A stretch of DNA of 64,000 nucleotides from Antarctobacter heliothermus (GTDB lineage: Bacteria > Pseudomonadota > Alphaproteobacteria > Rhodobacterales > Rhodobacteraceae). The position numbers and the translations under genes were made by a program. The stretch's first letter is position 1. Each line of letters starts with the position of its first letter. The DNA lies in contig NZ_FZON01000013.1 of assembly GCF_900188425.1 (NCBI RefSeq), forward strand, positions 1 to 64,000, given 5' to 3'. Positions 44,618 to 51,842 of the stretch are shown here, one piece after another. The notes under the pieces were generated by a model, which saw nothing but the letters and a program-made list of their open reading frames with translations, ran no database searches and was not told where the DNA came from.

Positions 44618-46024
44618 ATGAATCAGTCTTTCAAGCCCGACCCGACATTCCATCCAACGCCCAAGATGGCCATGGATGCGCCTGTCGAAACGCTGGCCTT
44701 TACCCTGATGCTGAGTCCGGACTTCTCCCAGCCCGACGGGTTGGCGGTGGTGGATGTGGACCCGTCCTCTGACACCTTCGGCCAGATCCTGCACACCGTG
44801 ATGATGCCTTACAAAGGCGATGAGTTTCACCATTTCGGCTGGAACGCCTGTTCGTCGTCGCTGTCACCGCTCAGCGGACATGCCTTTCTGGAGCGCCGCT
44901 ACCTGATCATTCCCGGCATCCGATCCAGCCGCATCTATATCATCGACGTCAAGGAACCGCTGAAGGCGAAGATCCACAAGATCATCGAACCCGAAGAGGT
45001 CTTTGCCAAGACCGGTTATTCCCGACCGCACACCATCCATTGCGGGCCAGAGGGCATCTATGTCTCGACGTTGGGCGGCGGTGGCAAGGATGGCACCGAC
45101 GGTCCTCCGGGCATCTTCATTCTGGATTGCGAAACCTTCGAGATCCTTGGCCGCTATGAGATGGATCGCGGCAAGCAGGACAAGCACTATGATTTCTGGT
45201 GGAACCTGCCGCGTGATTACATGGTGTCGTCGGAATGGGGGCTGCCGCCGCAGTTCGAGAACGGCATCGTGGCCGAGGATCTGTTGTCCAACAAGTACGG
45301 CCATTCGATCCACTTCTGGAACTTGCGGGAACGCAAGAACGTCCAGACCATCGACCTGGGCGACAATCATCAGATGGCGCTGGAAATCCGCCCGGCGCAT
45401 GATCCGGCGAAAAAGCACGGCTTTTGTGGCGTGGTGGTGGACACCACCAATCTGCAAGGCGCGATCTTTACCTGGTGGCAAAAGGACGATGGCACCTTTG
45501 AGGCGAAAAAGACCATCACCATCGACCCGCAGCCTGCGGATGCCGACGACCTGCCCGACCTGCTGAAGGGGTTCGGCGCGGTGCCTGCGCTGGTGACGGA
45601 CATTGACCTGTCTCTGGACGACAGGTTTCTCTACGTCGCGTGCTGGGGGCAGGGCGAGATGCACCAGTATGATGTCAGCGACCCGATGAACCCCAAACTG
45701 GCGGGCAAGGTCGAGATTGGCGGCATCGTCCGAAAGACCCTGCATCCCAGCGGCAAACCCTTTGGTTACGGCCCGCAGATGGTCGAGATCAGCCGCGACG
45801 GCAAGCGCGTCTACTGGACCAACTCGCTGTATTCCACATGGGACGATCAGTTCTATCCCGGCGAACGCGGGGCGGCCATGGTCATGGCGCATGTGGGGGA
45901 AAACGGCGGCTTGACGCTGGACGACACATTCTGCGTCGACTTCCCCAAGGGGTATCGCAGCCACCAGATCCGGCTGGAAGGCGGCGACTGTTCGACCGAC
46001 AGTTTCTGCTATCCCAACGTTTGA
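44618..46024 (+). CDS. mtoX: Methanethiol oxidase (selenium-binding-protein family)
   Basis: Encodes 468 residues from ATG 44618 with GGGAGGAAAT upstream. It belongs to the SBP56/SELENBP1 family, whose bacterial member MtoX oxidises methanethiol to formaldehyde, sulfide and peroxide with a copper cofactor. Family landmarks: HHFGWNACSSSLSPLSGH with the conserved Cys, RYLIIPGIRSSRIYIID, TGYSRPHTIHCGPEGIYVS with two likely metal-binding His, and DFWWNLPRDYMVSSEWG. The start gives no signal peptide, although the characterised bacterial enzyme is described as periplasmic. Methanethiol arises from DMSP demethylation and sulfur amino acids, fitting a marine roseobacter. A membrane protein gene follows in the same direction. 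Confidence 0.9.
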   Translation: MNQSFKPDPTFHPTPKMAMDAPVETLAFTLMLSPDFSQPDGLAVVDVDPSSDTFGQILHTVMMPYKGDEFHHFGWNACSSSLSPLSGHAFLERRYLIIPGIRSSRIYIIDVKEPLKAKIHKIIEPEEVFAKTGYSRPHTIHCGPEGIYVSTLGGGGKDGTDGPPGIFILDCETFEILGRYEMDRGKQDKHYDFWWNLPRDYMVSSEWGLPPQFENGIVAEDLLSNKYGHSIHFWNLRERKNVQTIDLGDNHQMALEIRPAHDPAKKHGFCGVVVDTTNLQGAIFTWWQKDDGTFEAKKTITIDPQPADADDLPDLLKGFGAVPALVTDIDLSLDDRFLYVACWGQGEMHQYDVSDPMNPKLAGKVEIGGIVRKTLHPSGKPFGYGPQMVEISRDGKRVYWTNSLYSTWDDQFYPGERGAAMVMAHVGENGGLTLDDTFCVDFPKGYRSHQIRLEGGDCSTDSFCYPNV

Positions 46025-46105
46025 GAAGACAAGACGTCCGCCCAGGGTCCGCCGCGAGTCAGGACCACTGCAGGCCCGGGGCGGGGTCTCTGTGGGATAT
46101 AGGCT

Positions 46106-46759
46106 ATGACCCCCTCCGACCTTGCACTCTGGGGCGCGGTGCTGATGGCCGGGGTCTATCACGGGGTGAACCCCGGGATGGGCTGGCCGCTGGCAGTGTC
46201 CGCCGCGCTGATGGAGCGCAAGCGCGTGGCGCTGTGGCGGGCGCTGGGCCTGTTGGCGGCGGGGCATTTTGCGGCCATGGCGGCGATCCTGCTGCCGTTC
46301 ACCGCAATGGTGTCGCTGGTGACCTGGGAGGCAGAGATCCGCATCGGCGCGGGGCTGCTGGTCATGGCGATGGGCGTCTACCTGCTGATCAACCGGCGCC
46401 ATCCCCGGATGCTGGCACGGGTGCCGCCCGGTCGGTTGGCGCTGTGGTCCTTTCTGGCGGCACTGGCGCATGGGGCGGGGTTGATGCTGGTGCCGATCTA
46501 CCTTGGCCTGTGTGATCTGGAGGCGATGGACGCGGGGCATGTGGCCGCGACGGAACTGATGGCGGCGCACGCAGGCACCGCGCTGGGCGTGGCGCTGGCG
46601 CACACGGCGGCCATGGCCTTGGCGGGTGGCGCGCTGGCGCTGGCGATCTACCACTGGGTCGGATTGAAGTTCCTGACCCGGGGATGGTTCAATCTGGACC
46701 TACTCTGGGCGGTCAGTTTGGTGCTCGTCGGCGGAATTGGGGTCTGGACAGCGCTGTAA
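46106..46759 (+). CDS. Six-helix membrane protein with conserved histidines, mtoX neighbour
   Basis: Encodes 217 residues with about six membrane helices. Two histidine motifs stand inside helices: VYHGVNPGMGWPLA near the N-terminus and LAHGAGLMLVPIYLGL in the middle. LMAAHAGTALGVALAHTAAM adds two more His. This layout recalls metal transporters such as UreH/HupE/NicO-type permeases, but no exact family motif was found. It lies 81 bases after mtoX in the same direction, so a role in supplying or exporting the copper used by methanethiol oxidase is a reasonable guess. No function is asserted. Confidence 0.7.
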   Translation: MTPSDLALWGAVLMAGVYHGVNPGMGWPLAVSAALMERKRVALWRALGLLAAGHFAAMAAILLPFTAMVSLVTWEAEIRIGAGLLVMAMGVYLLINRRHPRMLARVPPGRLALWSFLAALAHGAGLMLVPIYLGLCDLEAMDAGHVAATELMAAHAGTALGVALAHTAAMALAGGALALAIYHWVGLKFLTRGWFNLDLLWAVSLVLVGGIGVWTAL

Positions 46760-46841
46760 AAGGGCGCGGGTGGTTCTTTGTCCGGCCCTGTGCTACCGCC
46801 CGGTCAAACCCTTATTTGCCGAGAATCGGCAGGAGCCTGAC

Positions 46842-47681
46842 ATGTCCCCCCTCACCGACCACGGCGCAGCCGTGCAATCCCGCCTGAGCCAGAACTACGG
46901 CCTCAGCCCTGACGCCGTTCTCTCGATGATGGACGCCGTGTCGCGCGGCGGCGGCTCGCAGGCGCAGTTCAACATTCCCGAACTGGGCGGCATGGGCCAG
47001 TGGCAGTCCGGCGGCATGACCATGGTCGGCGACATGTTCAACAACGGCCTCAAGAACACGGTCAACAACCTGTGTGGCGAGATTGCCAACGCCTATTTTC
47101 AGGGCACGTTCTACGCCCCGAAACCGCAGCCGCAGGGCAGCTATCAGGGCCAGCAGCAGGGCGGCGCGTCGATGACCTTCTCCGGCGGCAGCTTTGGGTC
47201 GTGGTGGCCGTCGGATCTGGGCCAGCCTTCGTCGCAGGGCTCGCAGAACAACCTCAGCTACGCGATCTTCCCGCAGGCGCGGCGTCTGGCGGTGAACCTG
47301 AACGGTCAGGTCACGGTCTATGACACCGGCGATCATTTGATTGGCGGCGTGGGCCAACAGCAATCAGGCGACGCCAGTTGGACCTTCACCAGCCAGTTCG
47401 GCACCGTTTACCTGAACCAGTTGCCGGTGGTCACGGGGCAGGGCAGCATGCCCGAGCCGTCGTTCACCACGCAGCCCGACCCGGTCTTTGTCGAGCCAGA
47501 GCCTGTCCAGCAGCAGCCAGAGCCGATGCCGACAGAGCAAAGCCCGGCTCCGGCACAGCAGGGCGGCAATTCGGACCAGATCTTTGCCGCGCTGGAAAAA
47601 TTGGGCAGCCTGCGTGACATGGGCATTTTGTCCGAGGATGAGTTCGCCTCCAAGAAGTCCGAACTGCTGTCGCGCCTGTAA
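46842..47681 (+). CDS. SHOCT-domain protein
   Basis: Encodes 279 residues from ATG 46842, with AGGAG upstream; the frame extends further back across the preceding stop region. Residues about 1-75 are hydrophilic and helical. The middle holds Gln/Gly/Ser-rich low-complexity segments. A compact beta domain (about 140-210, YAIFPQARRLAVNLNGQVTV and VGQQQSGDASWTF) follows, and the last 32 residues form a SHOCT domain (LEKLGSLRDMGILSEDEFAS). SHOCT domains are short oligomerisation units with no enzymatic role. There is no signal peptide. It is followed by a strong hairpin, so it is separate from xsc. Function unknown. Confidence 0.78.
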   Translation: MSPLTDHGAAVQSRLSQNYGLSPDAVLSMMDAVSRGGGSQAQFNIPELGGMGQWQSGGMTMVGDMFNNGLKNTVNNLCGEIANAYFQGTFYAPKPQPQGSYQGQQQGGASMTFSGGSFGSWWPSDLGQPSSQGSQNNLSYAIFPQARRLAVNLNGQVTVYDTGDHLIGGVGQQQSGDASWTFTSQFGTVYLNQLPVVTGQGSMPEPSFTTQPDPVFVEPEPVQQQPEPMPTEQSPAPAQQGGNSDQIFAALEKLGSLRDMGILSEDEFASKKSELLSRL

Positions 47682-47721
47682 TCGCGATCTGGCCTTAACC
47701 GGCTCTGCCAACTGGCCCTAT

Positions 47722-47741
47722 CCGGCGGCGTATGCCGCCGG
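47722..47741. terminator. 8-bp hairpin between the SHOCT gene and xsc
   Basis: CCGGCGGC and GCCGCCGG pair around GTAT, 40 bases past the SHOCT stop. A second weaker pair of GCCGGC sequences with a T-rich loop (47759-47777) stands 25 bases before the xsc start and could be a leader hairpin. Confidence 0.45.
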
Positions 47742-47801
47742 TAGATTGCCCCAAAACCGCCGGCGCTTTTTGCCGGCACCTTTGCTTGGGGAACGCGGCC
47801 G

Positions 47802-49595
47802 ATGAAAATGACCACCGAAGAAGCCTTTGTGAAGGTGCTGCAGCGCCACGGGATCGAACATGCGTTCGGGATCATCGGCTCTGCCATGATGCCGATTTCC
47901 GATCTGTTTCCACAGGCAGGGATCAAGTTCTGGGACTGCGCCCACGAAGGCAGCGCCGGGATGATGTCGGACGGCTACACCCGTGCGACCGGCAAAATGT
48001 CGATGATGATCGCCCAGAACGGACCGGGCATCACCAACTTTGTCACCGCCGTGAAAACCGCCTACTGGAACCATACGCCGCTATTGTTGGTCACGCCGCA
48101 GGCGGCGAACAAGACAATCGGTCAGGGCGGCTTTCAGGAAGTCGAACAGATGAAGCTGTTCGAGGATATGGTGGCTTATCAGGAAGAGGTCCGCGACCCG
48201 ACCCGCGTGGCAGAGGTGCTGACCCGCGTGATCGCGCAGGCCAAGCGCGCCAGTGGCCCGGCCCAGTTGAACATCCCGCGCGATTTCTGGACCCAGGTGA
48301 TCGACATCGAGATCCCCGAGCCAATTGACTTTGAACGCTCCTCTGGCGGCGAAAACGCTGTCGCGCAGGCGGCGGCGTTGCTGTCGGATGCGAAAAACCC
48401 GGTGATCCTGAACGGCGCGGGCGTGGTCCTGTCGGCGGGCGGCATTGCGGCGTCGATGGCGCTGGCCGAACGTCTGGATGCGCCGGTTTGCGTCGGCTAC
48501 CAGCACAATGACGCCTTTCCCGGCTCGCACCCGCTGTTTGCCGGGCCGCTGGGCTACAACGGCTCCAAGGCGGGGATGGACCTGATCCGCGAGGCCGATG
48601 TGGTGCTGGCGCTGGGCACCCGGCTCAACCCGTTTTCGACCCTGCCGGGCTACGGCATGGACTACTGGCCAAACGACGCCAAGGTCATTCAGGTCGACAT
48701 CAACCCCGACCGCATCGGTCTGACCAAGAAGGTCAGCGTCGGCATCGTGGGCGATGCCGCCAAGGTGGCGCGCGGTATCCTTGGTCAACTGGCCGACACG
48801 GCGGGGGACACGGGCCGCGCTGATCGCAAGGCAAAGATCGCCGAGACGAAATCGCGCTGGGCGCAGCAACTGACCGAGATGACCCATGAGGACGACGACC
48901 CCGGCACCACATGGAATCAACGCGCCCGCGCCGACAAACCCGACTGGATGAGCCCCCGCATGGCATGGCGCGCCATCCAGAGCGCGCTGCCGCGCGAGGC
49001 GATCATCAGTTCCGACATCGGCAACAACTGCGCCATCGGCAATGCCTATCCGTCGTTTGACGAGGGCCGCAAATACCTTGCCCCCGGTCTGTTCGGGCCG
49101 TGCGGTTACGGCTTGCCGTCCATCGTCGGGGCCAAGATCGGCTGCCCGGAGGTGCCGGTGGTGGGCTTTGCCGGGGACGGGGCCTTTGGCATCGCGGTAA
49201 ACGAACTGACCGCCATCGGTCGCGGCGACTGGCCCGCGATCACGCAGGTGGTGTTCCGCAACTACCAGTGGGGCGCGGAAAAGCGGAACTCGACCCTCTG
49301 GTTCGACGACAACTTTGTCGGCACCGAACTGGATGAGCAGGTCAGCTATGCCGGGATCGCCAAGGCCTGCGGGCTGAAAGGTGTCGTCACCCGTACAATG
49401 GATGAACTGACAGCGGCGCTGGCCACCGCCATCAAGGACCAGATGGAACACGGCACAACCACCCTGATCGAGGCGATGATCAATCAGGAGCTGGGTGAGC
49501 CGTTCCGCCGGGACGCGATGAAAAAGCCGGTTGTGGTGGCAGGCATCAGTGCCGGCGACATGGTCCCGCAACAGCCTGCGAAGGCTGCGGAATAG
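47802..49595 (+). CDS. xsc: Sulfoacetaldehyde acetyltransferase
   Basis: Encodes 597 residues, the usual Xsc length. This thiamine-diphosphate enzyme converts sulfoacetaldehyde plus phosphate to acetyl phosphate and sulfite, the central step in taurine and related sulfonate breakdown. Visible ThDP-family features: CAHEGSAGMMSDGYTRATG with the cofactor-activating Glu, IAQNGPGITNFVTAV, the central domain AVAQAAALLSDAKNPVIL, and the ThDP-binding region GFAGDGAFGIAVNELTAIG. HNDAFPGSHPLFAGPLGYNG also fits Xsc rather than acetolactate synthase. ackA follows after 3 bases, giving an operon; soeABC, which removes the sulfite, lies 2.2 kb on. No tauR-like regulator, transaminase or transporter is in the window. 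Confidence 0.95.
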   Translation: MKMTTEEAFVKVLQRHGIEHAFGIIGSAMMPISDLFPQAGIKFWDCAHEGSAGMMSDGYTRATGKMSMMIAQNGPGITNFVTAVKTAYWNHTPLLLVTPQAANKTIGQGGFQEVEQMKLFEDMVAYQEEVRDPTRVAEVLTRVIAQAKRASGPAQLNIPRDFWTQVIDIEIPEPIDFERSSGGENAVAQAAALLSDAKNPVILNGAGVVLSAGGIAASMALAERLDAPVCVGYQHNDAFPGSHPLFAGPLGYNGSKAGMDLIREADVVLALGTRLNPFSTLPGYGMDYWPNDAKVIQVDINPDRIGLTKKVSVGIVGDAAKVARGILGQLADTAGDTGRADRKAKIAETKSRWAQQLTEMTHEDDDPGTTWNQRARADKPDWMSPRMAWRAIQSALPREAIISSDIGNNCAIGNAYPSFDEGRKYLAPGLFGPCGYGLPSIVGAKIGCPEVPVVGFAGDGAFGIAVNELTAIGRGDWPAITQVVFRNYQWGAEKRNSTLWFDDNFVGTELDEQVSYAGIAKACGLKGVVTRTMDELTAALATAIKDQMEHGTTTLIEAMINQELGEPFRRDAMKKPVVVAGISAGDMVPQQPAKAAE

Positions 49596-49598
49596 TCC

Positions 49599-50753
49599 AT
49601 GATTGACCCGACGGGTGGCGACGTCCTTGTCCTGAACGTCGGGTCGTCGTCGATCAAATGCGCTGTCTTTGACAGCAGCCTGCGGGAGGTACTGCGCGGC
49701 GGGGTCGAAGGGCTGGGGCCTCGGGCGCGTTTGCAACTGGGTGCGGCGCGCCGCGACGTGGACGCGCCGGATCATCGCGGCGGTCTGGCGGCGCTGCTGG
49801 AGGCACTGGAGGCGCAAGGCGTGGCGCTGAACCGATTGCGCGTTGTCGGTCACCGGGTGGTGCATGGCGGCCCGGGTTTGACGCAGCCTGCGCACATCAC
49901 GCCGCAGGTGAGGGCGGAAATCGCCCGATGCACACCGCTGGCTCCGCTGCACAATCCGCATCATCTTGCCGCGATGGATGCGCTGGCGACGCTGGTGCCT
50001 GATCTGCCGCAGGTGGCCTGTTTCGACACTGGATTCCATGCCACCAACCCGCAGGTGGCGCTACGCTATGCGCTGCCCGCCGATCTGGCCGAGGCGGGTC
50101 TGCGTCGCTACGGGTTTCACGGGCTCAGCTACGGCGGGGTGGTCCGGCGGCTGACGGCGCTGGCCGGGGCCTTGCCCGGTCGCGTGCTGGCGTTTCATCT
50201 GGGCAACGGGGCCTCGGCCTGCGCCATTCGGGACGGACAAAGCGTGGCGACGACGATGGGGTATTCGCCCACCGACGGGCTGACCATGGGCACGCGGTCC
50301 GGCAGCATCGACCCCAATGTGGTGCTGAGGCTTGCCGAAGAGCGCGGCATCGACGGCGCGCGCCACCTGCTGACCCACGGCGCCGGTCTGGCGGGCCTGT
50401 CCGGCGGGGTGTCCGACATGCGCGCGCTGGAGGCCAGAGACGATCCCGCCAGCCGGTTTGCCATCGACCATTTCATCTACTGGGCACAGCGCCACGCCGG
50501 CAGCCTGATTGCGGCGATGCAAGGGCTGGATGCGGTCGTCTTCACCGGCGGCATCGGCGAAAACTCGGCCATGATCCGGGCGGGCATCCTGGACGGTCTG
50601 ACCTGGGCTGGCGCGCGCTATGACCCCGACAGGAACAGGCGGAATGCGCCGCGCCTGCACGCCAAAGACGCAGAGGTTTCCGTCTGGGTCCTGCCCGCCG
50701 AAGAGGAATACATGATTGCGCAGGCGGCGCGTGACCTGCTGGCCACGGTATGA
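49599..50753 (+). CDS. ackA: Acetate kinase
   Basis: Encodes 384 residues. It interconverts acetyl phosphate plus ADP and acetate plus ATP. Signatures: LVLNVGSSSIKCAVFD (family signature 1), VVGHRVVHGGPG, LAPLHNPHHLAAMDAL, CFDTGFHATNP, RYGFHGLSYGGV (signature 2), FHLGNGASACAI and GGIGENSAMIRAGI. It is about 15 residues shorter than E. coli AckA, within family range. Three bases after xsc, it can make ATP directly from the acetyl phosphate produced there. It ends 4 bases from the convergent pta stop with no terminator between, so antisense overlap of transcripts is likely. Confidence 0.95.
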   Translation: MIDPTGGDVLVLNVGSSSIKCAVFDSSLREVLRGGVEGLGPRARLQLGAARRDVDAPDHRGGLAALLEALEAQGVALNRLRVVGHRVVHGGPGLTQPAHITPQVRAEIARCTPLAPLHNPHHLAAMDALATLVPDLPQVACFDTGFHATNPQVALRYALPADLAEAGLRRYGFHGLSYGGVVRRLTALAGALPGRVLAFHLGNGASACAIRDGQSVATTMGYSPTDGLTMGTRSGSIDPNVVLRLAEERGIDGARHLLTHGAGLAGLSGGVSDMRALEARDDPASRFAIDHFIYWAQRHAGSLIAAMQGLDAVVFTGGIGENSAMIRAGILDGLTWAGARYDPDRNRRNAPRLHAKDAEVSVWVLPAEEEYMIAQAARDLLATV

Positions 50754-50757
50754 CGGA

Positions 50758-51609
50758 TCACCCCAGTGCCAGCGTCACCGCCGTGGCGGCGACGATATCG
50801 TCGACGGTGGTGCCGCGCGACAGGTCACAGACAGGCTTGCGGAACCCTTGCAGGATGGGGCCTAGTGCCTGCGCGCCCGCCAGTTCCTGCGTCAACTTGT
50901 ATGCGATATTGCCGGAATCGAGGTCGGGAAAGACCAAGACGTTGGCATCCCCAGCCCCCAACCCCTTTTTCGCGGCGATCACCGGGCTCAATGCCGCGTC
51001 CGCCTGCAATGGTCCGGGAAAGCCGGTGATCTCTGCCGCGCGGCGCACCCGGTCAACGCTGTCCCCCGCGCCGCTGGTGCCGGTGGAAAACGATAGCAGC
51101 GCCACTTGCGCCCTGCCCAGTAGTGCGCGGGCGGTAGCCTCCGATGCGCGCGCGATGGCGGCCAGCCCGTCGGCGTCCGGGGCCACGTTCACCGCGCAGT
51201 CGGCAAAGATCAATTCCCGCCCGTCCGGCAGGATCATCAGGAAAAACGACGAGGGCAGCGTGACCCCTTCCGCCAGCCCGATCGCGATAGACGCGGCTTC
51301 TATCACCCGCCGCGTGGGCGCGTCGGCCCCGGCAACCATGGCCACTGCCTCTCCGGCGGCTACCATGGCGGCGGCGCGGTACAGCGGCCGGTCCAGCATC
51401 CGGCGCGCCACGCCTTCCTTCAGGCCGCGCCCGTCGACCAGCGACGCGATCATGGCCTCTGTCGGCGCGATCAGCCCGACCGGCTCTGCCAGTCCCTCTG
51501 CCGTCAGCCGCGCGCAGGCCGCAGCCACGCGGGGCTCGTCCATCTCGGGAAAGACGACGCGCGCCTGCCGTGCCTTCGCCCGATCGACTGCGCGGTCCAA
51601 TACACTCAT
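50758..51609 (-). CDS. pta: Phosphate acetyltransferase, compact form
   Basis: Encodes 283 residues. It transfers the acetyl group of acetyl phosphate to CoA, feeding the Xsc product into central metabolism. Core motifs are present: RVVFPEMDEPRVAAACARL, AGADAPTRRVIEAASI, SSFFLMILPDGRELIFADCA, STGTSGAGDS, FPGPLQADAALSP, NVLVFPDLDSGNIAYKL and GFRKPVCDLSRG. Typical stand-alone Pta proteins are about 320-335 residues; here the segment after GLIAPTEAMIASLVDG is shortened by roughly 40 residues, while the active-site half is intact. It is transcribed leftward, convergent with ackA, and shares a divergent promoter region (51610-51842) with soeA. Confidence 0.92.
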   Translation of the reverse strand: MSVLDRAVDRAKARQARVVFPEMDEPRVAAACARLTAEGLAEPVGLIAPTEAMIASLVDGRGLKEGVARRMLDRPLYRAAAMVAAGEAVAMVAGADAPTRRVIEAASIAIGLAEGVTLPSSFFLMILPDGRELIFADCAVNVAPDADGLAAIARASEATARALLGRAQVALLSFSTGTSGAGDSVDRVRRAAEITGFPGPLQADAALSPVIAAKKGLGAGDANVLVFPDLDSGNIAYKLTQELAGAQALGPILQGFRKPVCDLSRGTTVDDIVAATAVTLALG

Positions 51610-51784
51610 GCCCGGTCTCTTTCCTGTCCGCCTTCGGGCGAGAATGCAGGAACCGCCGTGCCCTGATCAAGCGAGTTGTCCAATTTCGTCAACGCCCCGA
51701 AATTTCGCCATTATTTGGGAAAACGGTTTCGGTTTTTTGCAGAAACTGAAACAGATTGGGGATTACTTGCGGATCGGCGGAATT

Positions 51785-51806
51785 GATATACCAGTGATGT
51801 ATGATC
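51785..51806. promoter_or_regulatory. Imperfect inverted repeat between pta and soeA, candidate operator
   Basis: GATATAC (51785-51791) and GTATGATC (51799-51806) are inverted with a 7-base spacer and one unpaired base. The element lies 37 bases ahead of the soeA start in the divergent pta/soeA spacer. It could be the site of a sulfonate-responsive regulator encoded elsewhere. The rest of the spacer (51610-51784) is AT-rich and shows no gene. Confidence 0.3.
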
Positions 51807-51842
51807 CGGCGCGCGTCGCCACCGCGATCATGGGGAGGACAT

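Noticed and set aside
44864-46654. Leftward open frame of 596 codons opposite mtoX
   Set aside because: Spans two real genes on the other strand and has shadow-type composition.
47802-49595. Acetolactate synthase
   Set aside because: Shares the ThDP fold, but the context and the Xsc-type central segment fit sulfoacetaldehyde acetyltransferase; no small regulatory subunit nearby.
48081-50039. Leftward open frame of 652 codons opposite xsc and ackA
   Set aside because: Both plus-strand genes are certain; the frame has no start signal or domain.
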